A DNA stretch of 64,000 bases from positions 1 to 64,000 of the forward strand of contig NZ_JAKLTQ010000022.1 in the NCBI RefSeq assembly GCF_022012395.1. The letters are read 5' to 3'. A program made the position numbers and the translations under genes. Under the pieces are notes generated by a model that saw nothing but the letters and a program-made list of their open reading frames with translations, made no database searches and was not told where the DNA came from. Origin of the DNA: Arthrobacter hankyongi (lineage in GTDB: Bacteria > Actinomycetota > Actinomycetes > Actinomycetales > Micrococcaceae). Positions 18,439 through 29,718 of the stretch are shown one piece after another (within the stretch, counting starts at the first letter, position 1; the number at the start of each line of letters is the position of its first letter).

Positions 18439-19323
18439 ATGACAACCACAGCTGAAAATGCAGCCGCTGGCACCGAGGACCAGCGCAAGATGACGATGAC
18501 AGACCGTGCTTCCCTGAACGGTTCGCGCAAACTGCGCAAGCTGGTCGCGCTGGATGTCGACGGAACCCTGGTCAATCATGACGGCCATATGAGCCCCGCG
18601 GTGCGCGAGGCCGCCCGCGCGGTGGTGGAGGCCGGGCACCAGGTCGTGGTCGCCACCGGCCGCTCCCTGAACGCGACCCTGCCGGTGATCGAACTGATCG
18701 GCCTGACCAGCGGCTATGCCGTCTGTTCCAATGGCGGGGTGACGCTGCGGATCGACGCGACGTTGGCGGACGGCTATGAGGTGGTGGACCGGGTGACCTT
18801 CAGCCCCGGCCCGGCGCTGCGCGCGCTGCGCACCAAACTGCCCACGGCCAAGTTCGCCCTCGAGGACGAGGAAGGCAGGTTCCTGTCCACCGAGCGCTTC
18901 CAGGACGGGACTTTCGGCATCGAGGCCGAAGGCGTGGACTTCGAGACGTTGGCGGACGCCACCGCGGTCCGCGTGGTGGTCTCCAGCGCGGACAACACCC
19001 CGGACGAATTCGCCCACGCGATCGACAGCGCCGGGCTGCACGGGGTGACCTACTCGGTGGGCTGGAGCGCCTGGCTGGACATTGCCGCCAACGGCGTGAC
19101 CAAGGCCAGCGCACTGGAACTGCTGCGCCGCGAACTGGGCGTGGACCCTGCCGACACCGTGGCGATGGGGGACGGGCGCAACGACATCGAGATGCTGGAC
19201 TGGGCCGCCCGCGGCGTCGCCATGGGACAGGCGCCGGCGGAGGTCGCCGCCGTCGCCCAGGAGATCACCGGCACCGTGGAGCAGGACGGCGCGGCCGCCG
19301 TACTGCGCAGCCTGCTGCCCTGA
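18439..19323 (+). CDS. HAD family hydrolase (Cof-type sugar/nucleotide phosphatase)
   Basis: The 294-residue protein is a Cof/IIB-type HAD phosphatase: motif I LVALDVDGTLVN with nucleophile Asp, motif II VVVATGRS, and motif III/IV AMGDGRNDIEMLDWA with preceding NGVTKASALELL lysine. The cap domain in between is type C2. Such enzymes dephosphorylate sugar phosphates, flavin nucleotides or pyridoxal phosphate; the specific substrate is unknown. About 35 extra residues precede motif I, which makes the start uncertain: ATG 18439 has only a GGTGAA nearby, and ATG 18490 or 18496 (in frame within KMTMTDR) would also give a complete domain. Confidence 0.92.
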   Translation: MTTTAENAAAGTEDQRKMTMTDRASLNGSRKLRKLVALDVDGTLVNHDGHMSPAVREAARAVVEAGHQVVVATGRSLNATLPVIELIGLTSGYAVCSNGGVTLRIDATLADGYEVVDRVTFSPGPALRALRTKLPTAKFALEDEEGRFLSTERFQDGTFGIEAEGVDFETLADATAVRVVVSSADNTPDEFAHAIDSAGLHGVTYSVGWSAWLDIAANGVTKASALELLRRELGVDPADTVAMGDGRNDIEMLDWAARGVAMGQAPAEVAAVAQEITGTVEQDGAAAVLRSLLP

Positions 19324-19341
19324 CCGCTCCGGCGGCCGGGC

Positions 19342-19938
19342 TCAGGCGCCGGACGCCAGGGCCAGCAGCCGGGCGGCCGCCGGCCGGCAGGCCCACTCCT
19401 CGTTCCAGCGCGAGCGGACGACCGCCTTGCTGACCGCCTGGGCGCTGATACCCAGTTCCTGCGCCACCAGTTTCTGCTGCCCGCGGGCGCCGGGCGTGAG
19501 CAGATCCAGGACCTTCCACTCCGCCGGGCTGCGGCCGGCCACAATGCCGCCGAGCAGCCGCAGCACGGCCTCGGCCTCGGCGGCCGGCCCGCGGTCCGCT
19601 CCCTCCACCGCCAGCGGCACCCGCCCGGCGGCCGTGCGGGCCCGGTCCACGGCCCGGCGCGCATACACCAGGCCCGGCCCGCCGGCAGCGCCCACGGCCT
19701 CCGGCAGCGGCGGATGCACCGCGCCGGCGCCGATCCCCACATTCCAGCGGCGGCTGCGGAGCGCACCCAGCGCGGCCTGCACGGCGGTGTCCGGATCGGG
19801 GACGACGCCGATGACTTCGTCCGCGACCGAGCGTTGGAAGCCGATCAGCGCCGGCAGATGGCGCAGTGTCCTGACCAGCCCGGGCACCTGGTCCGCGGCC
19901 GGCCGGGGGCCGCGCCCGTTGATGGTGAGCACATACAT
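19342..19938 (-). CDS. SatD-like protein with C-terminal helix-turn-helix
   Basis: The 198-residue protein begins MYVLTINGRGPRPAADQVPGLV and has a two-part form: an N-terminal alpha/beta region (about 1-120, RNVGIGAGAVH-like pattern at WNVGIGAGAV) and a C-terminal helix-turn-helix (about 145-185, KLVAQELGISAQAVSKAVVRS). This agrees with SatD-family and related MarR-annotated actinobacterial proteins, whose function is not settled. DNA binding is likely from the HTH. It lies downstream of the DsbA-like gene on the same strand, separated by a hairpin, and converges with the HAD gene (18-base gap). The ATG has no clear ribosome binding site. Confidence 0.65.
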   Translation of the reverse strand: MYVLTINGRGPRPAADQVPGLVRTLRHLPALIGFQRSVADEVIGVVPDPDTAVQAALGALRSRRWNVGIGAGAVHPPLPEAVGAAGGPGLVYARRAVDRARTAAGRVPLAVEGADRGPAAEAEAVLRLLGGIVAGRSPAEWKVLDLLTPGARGQQKLVAQELGISAQAVSKAVVRSRWNEEWACRPAAARLLALASGA

Positions 19939-19950
19939 GCACCCAGTATT

Positions 19951-19975
19951 GCCGCTCCGGTTCCGCCGGAGCGGC
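19951..19975 (-). terminator. Hairpin after the DsbA-like gene
   Basis: A 10-bp perfect stem (19951-19960 with 19966-19975) and five-base loop touch the stop codon of the DsbA-like gene. It can terminate that gene upstream of the SatD-like gene. Confidence 0.6.
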
Positions 19976-20673
19976 TACTTCGCGTGGGACCGGACGGCGG
20001 CCTGCTCGACAAGGTCGTGGAATTGCTCCAGCGAGTCCGCCACCAGCGGCTTGCCGTCGAGGAAGAACGTCGGGGCACCGGTGATCCCCAGGGCCAGGCC
20101 GTCGGCCTTGTCCGCCTCGATGCGCGCGGCGGTGGCCGGGTCCGCGACGGCGCGGTCGAACGCGGCCAGGTCCAGGCCCAGCTCCTTGGCGTAGCCGCGG
20201 AAGACGCCGCTCTTGTCCTCGGCGGAGCCGGCCCAGTCCTCCTGGGCGCCGAACATCTTCCGGTACATGGGTTTGTAGGCGCCCTGCTGGGCCGCGGCCT
20301 CCACGGCCAGCGCGGCGTTCATCGAATTGCGGTGGGCCGTCAGCGGGAAGTAGCGCTCGATGATGGTCAGGTGGTCCCCATGATCCTTGCGCAGCTGCTC
20401 GACGTAGGGCTGCACGGCGAGGCAGGCCGCGCATTCGAAGTCCACGAACTCGACCAGCTGCGCCTTCTCGTCCGGCGCCTGCCAGAGGACGCGGCTGTTG
20501 GCGCGGACCAGCTGGCCTGCATCCTGCGGGGTGCCGGCCACGGCGTTGCGGGCGGCGGCGAAACCCAGGATGCCGGCCAGGACCACCAGCCCCAGCAGGA
20601 TCCAGACGGCGGCGCGTGCCTTGCTGGGTTGTTTGGTCGGTACGGGCGGTTCGCTGGTGGTGCTGGGGTTCAA
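19975..20673 (-). CDS. DsbA-like membrane-anchored thiol oxidoreductase
   Basis: The 232-residue protein has a short cytoplasmic tail, one membrane helix (about 21-41) and an extracytoplasmic thioredoxin/DsbA fold with active-site Cys81-Ala-Ala-Cys84 in FECAAC and the cis-Pro loop GAPTFFLDG. Such proteins oxidise or isomerise disulfides in secreted proteins in actinobacteria, usually together with a VKOR-like partner, which is not in this window. The only start compatible with the membrane helix is a TTG at 20673, with AGGA three bases upstream; no ATG or GTG occurs between it and the helix. ppa is upstream on the same strand, separated by a strong terminator. Confidence 0.88.
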   Translation of the reverse strand: MNPSTTSEPPVPTKQPSKARAAVWILLGLVVLAGILGFAAARNAVAGTPQDAGQLVRANSRVLWQAPDEKAQLVEFVDFECAACLAVQPYVEQLRKDHGDHLTIIERYFPLTAHRNSMNAALAVEAAAQQGAYKPMYRKMFGAQEDWAGSAEDKSGVFRGYAKELGLDLAAFDRAVADPATAARIEADKADGLALGITGAPTFFLDGKPLVADSLEQFHDLVEQAAVRSHAK

Positions 20674-20714
20674 AAGTCCTACTAACGGGGTGGATCAGGT
20701 GGCGCTAAGGCAGT

Positions 20715-20750
20715 CCGCGGGCCGGGCAGGATGGCCTGCCCGGCCCGCGG
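20715..20750 (-). terminator. Terminator downstream of ppa
   Basis: A perfect 16-bp stem (20715-20730 with 20735-20750) with loop ATGG lies 34 bases past the ppa stop. Confidence 0.75.
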
Positions 20751-20783
20751 CGGGAGGAGGAGCAGTCGGCTGGCGACGCGGTG

Positions 20784-21275
20784 CTATGCCCCGCCCTCGG
20801 CCGCGAAGCGCTTGATCGAGGCTTCCAGTTCCGCCTCGGCCGCGGCGCGGTCCGACCAGCCTTCGGCCTTGACCCACTTGCCCGGCTCCAGGTCCTTGTA
20901 CCGGGTGAAGAAGTGCTCGATCTCCTTGACCAGGAACTCCGGGACGTCGGCAAGTTCCTGGATGTTGTCGAAGCGCTTGTCCGTAGGCACGCACAGCACC
21001 TTGGCGTCGCCGCCGCCGTCGTCGGTCATGTTGAAGACCGCAATCGGACGGGCCTCGACCAGCACACCCGGCAGCAGGTCGAAATCCTGCAGCAGCAGCA
21101 TGGCGTCCAGCGGATCCCCGTCCTCGCCCAAGGTGTCCTCGAAGTAGCCGTAGTGCGTGGGGTACTGCATGGACGTGAACAGGACACGGTCCAGGCGCAG
21201 GCGGTGCGTTTCATGGTCGATTTCGTATTTGACGCGCGATCCCCGGGGGATTTCGATGGTCACATCGTGCTTCAT
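20784..21275 (-). CDS. ppa: Inorganic pyrophosphatase (family I)
   Basis: The 163-residue soluble enzyme hydrolyses pyrophosphate to drive biosynthesis. It has [21 protein letters not shown] and the metal-binding [10 protein letters not shown] motif, followed by [14 protein letters not shown]. Length matches family I bacterial enzymes. AGGAG is six bases upstream of the ATG. It is divergent from dacB; the 173-base space between contains TATAGG near 21368 for the dacB direction and TATATC/TTAAGG on the other strand, weak promoter candidates. Confidence 0.97.
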   Translation of the reverse strand: MKHDVTIEIPRGSRVKYEIDHETHRLRLDRVLFTSMQYPTHYGYFEDTLGEDGDPLDAMLLLQDFDLLPGVLVEARPIAVFNMTDDGGGDAKVLCVPTDKRFDNIQELADVPEFLVKEIEHFFTRYKDLEPGKWVKAEGWSDRAAAEAELEASIKRFAAEGGA

Positions 21276-21448
21276 GGCATGCTCCTAGACGGCGGTGGCA
21301 GTTCCTGGCGCGGCCGGGAGGCCGTAATGGATCGGGCCCACACCCCGCGCCGGTTTACCCTTAACGATATAGGCCCTGCGTCCCCGGCCCGGCATCCACG
21401 CCCGCCCGGGCGTTCATGATCGGGGCGCATCATCAACGGGAGGACAGC

Positions 21449-22873
21449 ATGAACCGTGGCTTCCGCGCGCTCACTTCCGTGTTGCTCGCCGCCGTCTATG
21501 CCGCCGTCGCCGTGCCCGTGGGCGTGAACCTGGCCCAGGCGGACTGGAGCCCGGCCGCCAAGCCCGCCGCGGCGCACCCGGCACAGCAGGTGCCCACCCG
21601 GCTTTCCGGGCCCGAGGGCATTGGCATCCTGAAGGATTCGGCGCCGATGCCGGAACCAAAGATCCTGGCCGGCGTGCTGGACAACGCGCTGGCGTTCGAC
21701 GGCGCCGGGAGCTTCACGGGCACGGTCGCCGATGCGGCCACCGGCCAGATGCTCTACAACCGGTCCGGTCAGGAACCGCGCATCCCGGCGTCGAACATGA
21801 AGCTGCTCACGGCGGCCGCGGCCCTGTCCGTGCTGGGGCCGGAGGAGACTTTCACCACATCGGTGCTGCGCGGCAGCAAGCCGGGCATCCTGGTGCTGCG
21901 CGGCGGCGGGGACAGCCTGCTCACTGCCGGGAAATCGGGCACCCAGGCCACGCCGTCGGGCGGCTTCGCCCACGCCGGGCTGGCCACCCTCGCAGCCGCG
22001 GCGGCCAAGCAGCTGAAGGCGGAGGATTTCCGCGGCCCGCTCACGGTCGTGGTGGACGATACCGCCTATGCCGGACCGGTGATCAGCCCGGGCTGGGATC
22101 CTGCCGACGTGGCCTCCGGCCAGGTCGGTCCGGTCTATCCGCTGGCCATGTATGCCGGGCGCACCTCGGCCGGCGGCAGCGTGTATGCGGCGGACCCGGC
22201 GCTGGCGGCCGGCCAGGCCTTCCGGAACGCGCTGGCCAAGGAAACGGCGGGCAGCGGCATCACTGTGACCGGCGGCGTCGCGCGCGGCACCGCCCCGGCC
22301 AAGGCGTCCGAAGTGGCCCGGGTACAGTCCGCGCCGGTGGCGGACCAGATCGACTACATGCTGCAGGAATCGGACAACTACGTGGCCGAGGTGCTGGCCC
22401 GCAACACCGCGCTGGCCAGCGGCAAGCCCGGCTCGTTCGGCGGTGGTACCGAGGCCGTCCGGGAAGCGGTGGCCCGGCTCGGCGTGCCTACCGGCGGGAT
22501 GCTGATCACCGATGCCAGCGGGCTGTCCATGCGCAACCAGGTCTCCACCGTGCAGTTGGCCGCCGTCGTCGCCTCGATCACCAACGGGGCCAATACCTCC
22601 CTGCGCGCCGGGCTGGCCGGCCTGCCCATCGCCGGGCTGAGCGGCACCCTGGACGGCCGGTACACGGTGGAAAACCAGGCCGGGGCCGGGCTGGTCCGGG
22701 CCAAGACGGGCACACTCAACGAGGTCACCTCGCTGACCGGCTACGTGGTGACCGCGGAGAACCGGCTGCTGGTGTTCTCGTTCGTCGCCAACGGCCTGGA
22801 CAATTCGACGGCGCAGGCCCGCGCCGCCGCGGACCGCGCGGCGACCGCGCTGGCCGGCTGCGGCTGCCGCTGA
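21449..22873 (+). CDS. dacB: D-alanyl-D-alanine carboxypeptidase / PBP4-type (peptidase S13)
   Basis: The 474-residue protein has an N-terminal signal or anchor segment (about 9-29) and the S13 family triad: SNMK (SxxK, nucleophile Ser), SDN in QESDNYVAE, and KTG in RAKTGTLNE. It acts outside the membrane on peptidoglycan stem peptides as carboxypeptidase or endopeptidase. The large insert between SxxK and SxN is typical for PBP4. GGGAGGAC precedes the ATG at 21449. A hairpin follows the stop. In actinobacteria dacB commonly precedes the metalloprotease gene and tilS, as here. Confidence 0.95.
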   Translation: MNRGFRALTSVLLAAVYAAVAVPVGVNLAQADWSPAAKPAAAHPAQQVPTRLSGPEGIGILKDSAPMPEPKILAGVLDNALAFDGAGSFTGTVADAATGQMLYNRSGQEPRIPASNMKLLTAAAALSVLGPEETFTTSVLRGSKPGILVLRGGGDSLLTAGKSGTQATPSGGFAHAGLATLAAAAAKQLKAEDFRGPLTVVVDDTAYAGPVISPGWDPADVASGQVGPVYPLAMYAGRTSAGGSVYAADPALAAGQAFRNALAKETAGSGITVTGGVARGTAPAKASEVARVQSAPVADQIDYMLQESDNYVAEVLARNTALASGKPGSFGGGTEAVREAVARLGVPTGGMLITDASGLSMRNQVSTVQLAAVVASITNGANTSLRAGLAGLPIAGLSGTLDGRYTVENQAGAGLVRAKTGTLNEVTSLTGYVVTAENRLLVFSFVANGLDNSTAQARAAADRAATALAGCGCR

Positions 22874-22893
22874 CCGGCGGGCCGGACATGCCC

Positions 22894-22921
22894 GCCCGCT
22901 TTTGCCCGGTCCCAAGCGGGC
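22894..22921 (+). terminator. Possible terminator after dacB
   Basis: GCCCGCTT (22894-22901) pairs with AAGCGGGC (22914-22921) over a 12-base loop, 20 bases past the dacB stop. No U-run follows. Confidence 0.4.
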
Positions 22922-23055
22922 AGCTTGCGAACCTGCACACTGCAGGATGCGCCTGGCTGGACAGATTCATCCCGGCCCGACGGCGGGAAAGTGCTATGCG
23001 CGCTGAGCGAACGGCCCGTGACCGCAGGCACCGACATGTGATCTGATGTGAACTG

Positions 23056-24204
23056 ATGGACACTACAAACAGCCCAGCAAACGGTCCAGCCACCCCGCCC
23101 CCGCTGATCAACTGGGAACTGGCGGCCACCACCGCAGCCCGGCTGACTCCGGCCGGCCCCAAGCTCTCCGGCGCCCAGATCCAGGCCGCCGTCGACAACC
23201 TGCGCCGGCTCGCAGACGTCTCGGTGGAGCACGTGCACCGGATCACCGGCCTGTCCGCGGCCCAGGACCTGCGCGACTCCCAGGTGCTGATCGTGGACCG
23301 CGCCGCCTGGGCCAAGGCCAACGCACGCAGCTTCGAGATCATGCTGCAGCCGGCCCTGAAGGCGCTGGCCGAGAAGCGCCCGGACCAGCTCAAGAGCGCC
23401 GCGACGGCGCTGGGCAGCACGCTGACCGGGACCCAGATGGGCGCCATCCTCTCCTTCCTTGCCAGCAAGGTGCTCGGCCAGTACGATCCGTTCGCGGCGC
23501 TGCTGCCCGGCGGCCCGGCGGGCGGCCGGCTGCTGCTGGTGGCGCCGAACATCATCGCCATCGAGCAGGAACTGAACGTGGTGCCGGAGGACTTCCGGCT
23601 CTGGGTCTGCCTGCACGAGCAGACGCACCGGGTGCAGTTTGCCGCCGCGCCTTGGCTGCGCGAGCACATGCTCGAACAGATCAGCGAACTTTCCACCAGC
23701 ATTGCCGCGAAGGCGGACACCCTCGGCGAACGCCTGCAGCAGGCCCTCAAGGTGCTGGCCTCCAGCGCCAAGCAGGTGGCCGGGGGCCAGGAACCGGCCG
23801 GCGACAGCACCGCGGGCAGCCTGCTCGAGCTGTTCCGCGGTCCGGAGGAGAAGGCGGTCTTCTCACACCTGACGGCGGTGATGAGCCTGCTCGAGGGCCA
23901 TGCCAACGTGGTCATGGATGCCATCGACGCCTCCGTGGTGCCCACTGTCAAGACCATCCGGCAGCGCTTCAACGCGCGCAGCAAGACCCGCAGTGCGCTG
24001 GAGAACTGGGTGCGCAAGCTGATGGGCCTGGACGCCAAGGCACGCCAGTACACCGACGGCGCCAAGTTCGTCCGCGCGGTGGTGGACCAGATCGGCATGG
24101 AGGGCTTCAACAAGGTCTGGGAACGCGCCGGGAACCTGCCGACCGAGGAGGAGATCCACCAGCCCGACCTGTGGATCAGCCGCATGGACCTGTCCCGGGC
24201 ATGA
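23056..24204 (+). CDS. Zinc-dependent metalloprotease family protein (DUF2342)
   Basis: The 382-residue protein matches the actinobacterial family often called coenzyme F420 biosynthesis-associated or zinc-dependent metalloprotease (DUF2342). It has a HExxH motif at His187-His191 (LHEQTHRVQF) and, later, EGHANVVMDAID, which provides the third metal ligand. No signal peptide is seen. The physiological role is unknown; its place before tilS and hpt is conserved. The ATG lacks a ribosome binding site, and no good -10 hexamer lies at the leaderless distance. The last base pairs overlap the tilS start (ATGA). Confidence 0.9.
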   Translation: MDTTNSPANGPATPPPLINWELAATTAARLTPAGPKLSGAQIQAAVDNLRRLADVSVEHVHRITGLSAAQDLRDSQVLIVDRAAWAKANARSFEIMLQPALKALAEKRPDQLKSAATALGSTLTGTQMGAILSFLASKVLGQYDPFAALLPGGPAGGRLLLVAPNIIAIEQELNVVPEDFRLWVCLHEQTHRVQFAAAPWLREHMLEQISELSTSIAAKADTLGERLQQALKVLASSAKQVAGGQEPAGDSTAGSLLELFRGPEEKAVFSHLTAVMSLLEGHANVVMDAIDASVVPTVKTIRQRFNARSKTRSALENWVRKLMGLDAKARQYTDGAKFVRAVVDQIGMEGFNKVWERAGNLPTEEEIHQPDLWISRMDLSRA

Positions 24205-25370
24205 GCCCGGAGGACCCGGATACCGGCGGCCGCACCGGCAGTCGCGACATGCGGCGGCTGCGCAAGCGGCGGCTGCACCCCCTGGCGGGTACCGCCCGCA
24301 ACCAGGTGCGCGCCGCACTGGAACTGCTGCCGGACCAGCCAGACCTGGGTCCTGTGTCCGGCGCCGCGTCCGAGCCCGACGGGCCGCCGCTGCTGCTGGT
24401 GGCCTGCAGCGGCGGACCGGATTCCCTTGCACTGGCCGCGGTGGCGGCCTTCTTCGGCCGCCTGCGCCGGGACGGCACGCGGGCGTACCGGGTCGGCGCC
24501 GTCGTCGTCGACCACGGGCTGCAGGACGGCAGCGGGGCCGTCGCCGAACGGGCCGCCGGGCAGCTGCGGCAGCTGGGCCTGGCTCCGGTGCAGGTGCGCC
24601 GCGTGCAGGTCCGGGCCTCCGGGATGGGGCCGGAGGCCGCGGCGCGGACCGCCCGCTATGCCGCCCTGGAGGAGGCCGCCGCCGAGCTCGGTGCCGTGGC
24701 GGTACTGCTCGGGCACACCCTCGACGACCAGGCCGAACAGGTACTGCTGGGGCTGGGCCGCGGCTCCGGCACGCGCTCGCTGGCGGGCATGCCGGCCCGG
24801 CGCGGGATCTTCCTGCGCCCGTTCCTGGGCCTGCGCCGGGCGGACACCGAGGAACTGTGCCGGGTCGAAGGCCTGGAGCCGTGGCACGACCCGACGAACG
24901 CGGATCCGGCCTTCCTGCGCTCGCGGGTACGCAGCCAGGTGCTGCCGTTCCTGGAAGAGCAGCTGGGGCCGGGGGTGGCCCACGCGCTGTGGCGCTCGGC
25001 GCGGATCCTGCGGGCGGACGCCGACTATCTGGACAGCCTGGCCCGGACCGAATATGCCCGGCTGCGGTGCCCGGCCGGCGGGGGAATCGAACTGGACCGC
25101 GCCGGGCTGGCGGAGCTTCCGGCGGCGATGCGGCACCGGGTGATTGCGCTGGCCACGGCCGAAATGGGCGGGGAGAACCCCAGCTACGAGCGGCTGCTGG
25201 CGGCCGAGGCGCTGTTGAAGCGGCAGGGCTCGGCCGGGCCGGTGCAATTGGCCGGCAAGGTCAGCGTCTACCGCCGTTCCCGCGGGCATCCGGTTCCCCA
25301 AGACGGTCGCGGCTATGGCAATCTAGTTTTTAGAACAACCGGCAGGCAGGCCGGCAACCCAGATGACTAA
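24201..25370 (+). CDS. tilS: tRNA(Ile)-lysidine synthetase
   Basis: The 389-residue enzyme makes lysidine at position 34 of the CAT tRNA-Ile, which is essential for AUA decoding. The PP-loop SGGPDS is at residues 70-75; GHTLDDQAEQVLLGLGRGSG and RSRVRSQVLPFLEEQ are further TilS marks, followed by the helical middle domain. The ATG overlaps the preceding TGA in ATGA, so translation is coupled. The start of hpt lies close to or inside its 3' end. An N-terminal extension of ~30 basic residues (RRLRKRRLHPLAG) precedes the catalytic domain, usual in actinobacteria. Confidence 0.96.
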   Translation: MSPEDPDTGGRTGSRDMRRLRKRRLHPLAGTARNQVRAALELLPDQPDLGPVSGAASEPDGPPLLLVACSGGPDSLALAAVAAFFGRLRRDGTRAYRVGAVVVDHGLQDGSGAVAERAAGQLRQLGLAPVQVRRVQVRASGMGPEAAARTARYAALEEAAAELGAVAVLLGHTLDDQAEQVLLGLGRGSGTRSLAGMPARRGIFLRPFLGLRRADTEELCRVEGLEPWHDPTNADPAFLRSRVRSQVLPFLEEQLGPGVAHALWRSARILRADADYLDSLARTEYARLRCPAGGGIELDRAGLAELPAAMRHRVIALATAEMGGENPSYERLLAAEALLKRQGSAGPVQLAGKVSVYRRSRGHPVPQDGRGYGNLVFRTTGRQAGNPDD

Positions 25371-25383
25371 ACGGGAGCAATTG

Positions 25384-25935
<552 letters not shown>

Positions 25936-26003
25936 ACCGGGAGGCTTGCTTGTTCGCCGTGCGGGAACTAATCTTTCCCGCCGTGCGTGATCCATTCCGG
26001 ACG

Positions 26004-26022
26004 GTGTATAGCTGTGTATAGC
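26004..26022 (+). repeat. Tandem GTGTATAGC direct repeat upstream of ftsH
   Basis: GTGTATAGC occurs at 26004-26012 and again at 26014-26022, one helical turn apart. Each copy contains a TATAGC that could be a -10 element, or the pair could bind a regulator of ftsH. Confidence 0.4.
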
Positions 26023-26051
26023 GGACCCATCAGCACCACGCGCTAACAAGC

Positions 26052-26074
26052 AGGAGGACGGGGCGCCAAGCCCC
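26052..26074 (+). promoter_or_regulatory. ftsH ribosome binding site with bridging hairpin
   Basis: A strong AGGAGG (26052-26057) lies 25 bases before the ftsH ATG, too far for normal use. GGGGC (26060-26064) and GCCCC (26070-26074) can pair in between; folding removes 15 bases and brings the site to about 10 bases from the ATG. Confidence 0.4.
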
Positions 26075-26082
26075 CAACACGC

Positions 26083-28116
<2,034 letters not shown>

Positions 28117-28125
28117 GATCCTATG

Positions 28126-28734
28126 GTGACCGCATACGATGATGAGATCGCCGAGTTGGAGATCGACGGCACCGTCGACCAGGACCGGATCGAGAAGGCC
28201 GTCCGGGAAATCCTGATTGCCGTGGGCGAGGACCCGGACCGCGACGGGCTGCTGGAGACGCCCCGGCGGGTGGCCAAGGCCTATGCCGAGATGTTCGCCG
28301 GCCTGCACCAGGACCCCGCTGACGTACTCGGGGTGACCTTCGACATCGACCACGAAGAGCTGGTCCTGGTCCGGGACATCCCCTTCTACTCCACCTGCGA
28401 ACACCATCTGGTGCCGTTCCACGGCCTGGCCCACATTGGCTATATTCCCTCCGCGGAAGGTAGGGTGACGGGGCTGAGCAAGCTGGCCCGGCTGGTGGAA
28501 ATCTACGCGCGCCGGCCCCAGGTGCAGGAGCGGCTGACCACGCAGATCGTCGAGGCGCTCGAGGAGCACCTGCGGCCGCGCGGGGCGATCGTGGTCATCG
28601 AGTGCGAGCACCTGTGCATGTCCATGCGCGGGGTGCGCAAGCCCGGGGCCAAGACCGTCACCTCCGCGGTGCGCGGCCAGCTGCGCCAGCAGGCCACCCG
28701 GGCCGAGGCAATGAGCCTGATCCTCGGCCGGTAG
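28126..28734 (+). CDS. folE: GTP cyclohydrolase I
   Basis: The product converts GTP to dihydroneopterin triphosphate, the first step of folate synthesis. [13 protein letters not shown] and [16 protein letters not shown] carry the zinc-binding Cys and His residues, and the [21 protein letters not shown] start is conserved. Two starts are possible: ATG 28123 and GTG 28126. I chose the GTG because it sits at the expected transcription start of a leaderless promoter; the difference is one residue. folP, folB and folK follow, completing most of the pathway except the aldolase-side genes elsewhere. Confidence 0.96.
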   Translation: MTAYDDEIAELEIDGTVDQDRIEKAVREILIAVGEDPDRDGLLETPRRVAKAYAEMFAGLHQDPADVLGVTFDIDHEELVLVRDIPFYSTCEHHLVPFHGLAHIGYIPSAEGRVTGLSKLARLVEIYARRPQVQERLTTQIVEALEEHLRPRGAIVVIECEHLCMSMRGVRKPGAKTVTSAVRGQLRQQATRAEAMSLILGR

Positions 28735-28802
28735 GCCGCGGATCCGGGGTCGGCACCAGGCCAGACCGGAATAGGAAGAACAGGAAGCGGTAACAGACAT
28801 TG

Positions 28803-29708
28803 ATGGATTCACTTGCGGCGGTTCCGGGCACCGGGCCGGCGACCTCCCCGCTGCCCGCGCTGCGCAAGGTACGTGCGCCCAAGAAGTTCTCGGACCTGCC
28901 CACGGACCGCGCGGTGGTCATGGCCATCCTCAACGTTACGCCGGATTCCTTCAGCGACGGCGGCGAGCACACCGACCGTGAGTCCGCGATCGCCTACGGC
29001 CTCAAGCTGCACTACGGCGGGGCGGACGTCATTGACGTCGGCGGTGAATCCACCCGGCCCGGGCACACCCCGGTCAGCCCGGCCGAGGAGCAGGCGCGCA
29101 TCCTGCCCGTGATCGAAGCCCTGGTCAAGGCCGGCGCCCTGGTGAGTGTCGACACGATGCACGTCGACACCGCCCGCGCGGCGCTGGATGCCGGCGCCGG
29201 CATCATCAACGACGTCTCCGGGCTGAACTTCGAGCCGGGCATGCCGGAACTGGTGGCCGAGCGCAAGGTCCCCTACATCCTCATGCACAGCCGCGGGTCG
29301 GCCAGCAACCAGGACCCGAACGCCCGGTACCACGACGTCGTGGCCGAGGTGGTGGCCGAGCTGACCGAGCTGCGGGACCGCTTCGTGGCCGCCGGCGTGG
29401 CCCCCGAACAGATCATCCTGGATCCGGGGCTGGGCTTTTCCAAGAAGGGCGAGCACAACTGGGCGCTGCTGCGGGCGCTGCCGCAGCTGGCCGGGCTGGG
29501 CCACAAGGTGCTGGTGGCCGCCTCGCGCAAGCGGTTCCTGGGCAGCCTGCTCAGCGCCGACGGCGCCGCGGCGGCGCCCAAGGAGCGCGACGACGCGACG
29601 CTGGCCGTCACCGCGCTGGCTGCCGTCAACGGTGCCTGGGGCGTGCGCGTGCACGACGCCGGAGCCAACCTCGACGCGGTCAAGGTCGCCGCGGCCTGGG
29701 CCAGGTAG
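28803..29708 (+). CDS. folP: Dihydropteroate synthase
   Basis: The 301-residue enzyme joins p-aminobenzoate to the pterin; it is the sulfonamide target. Signatures are MAILNVTPDSFSDGG, DVGGESTRPGHTPVS and the pterin-binding DPGLGFSKKGEHNWALL, with the C-terminal GAWGVRVHD. About 35 residues precede the first signature, so the start may be further in, but ATG 28803 is the first in-frame ATG after folE. A purine-rich AGGAAGCGG lies 13-20 bases upstream, loosely spaced. folB begins 10 bases after the stop. Confidence 0.97.
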   Translation: MDSLAAVPGTGPATSPLPALRKVRAPKKFSDLPTDRAVVMAILNVTPDSFSDGGEHTDRESAIAYGLKLHYGGADVIDVGGESTRPGHTPVSPAEEQARILPVIEALVKAGALVSVDTMHVDTARAALDAGAGIINDVSGLNFEPGMPELVAERKVPYILMHSRGSASNQDPNARYHDVVAEVVAELTELRDRFVAAGVAPEQIILDPGLGFSKKGEHNWALLRALPQLAGLGHKVLVAASRKRFLGSLLSADGAAAAPKERDDATLAVTALAAVNGAWGVRVHDAGANLDAVKVAAAWAR

Positions 29709-29718
29709 GCCGGTGCCA

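Noticed and set aside
25363-25383. ATG start of hpt overlapping tilS by eight bases
   Set aside because: No ribosome binding site; the GTG 21 bases later has a well-spaced GGGAG. Kept only as an alternative.
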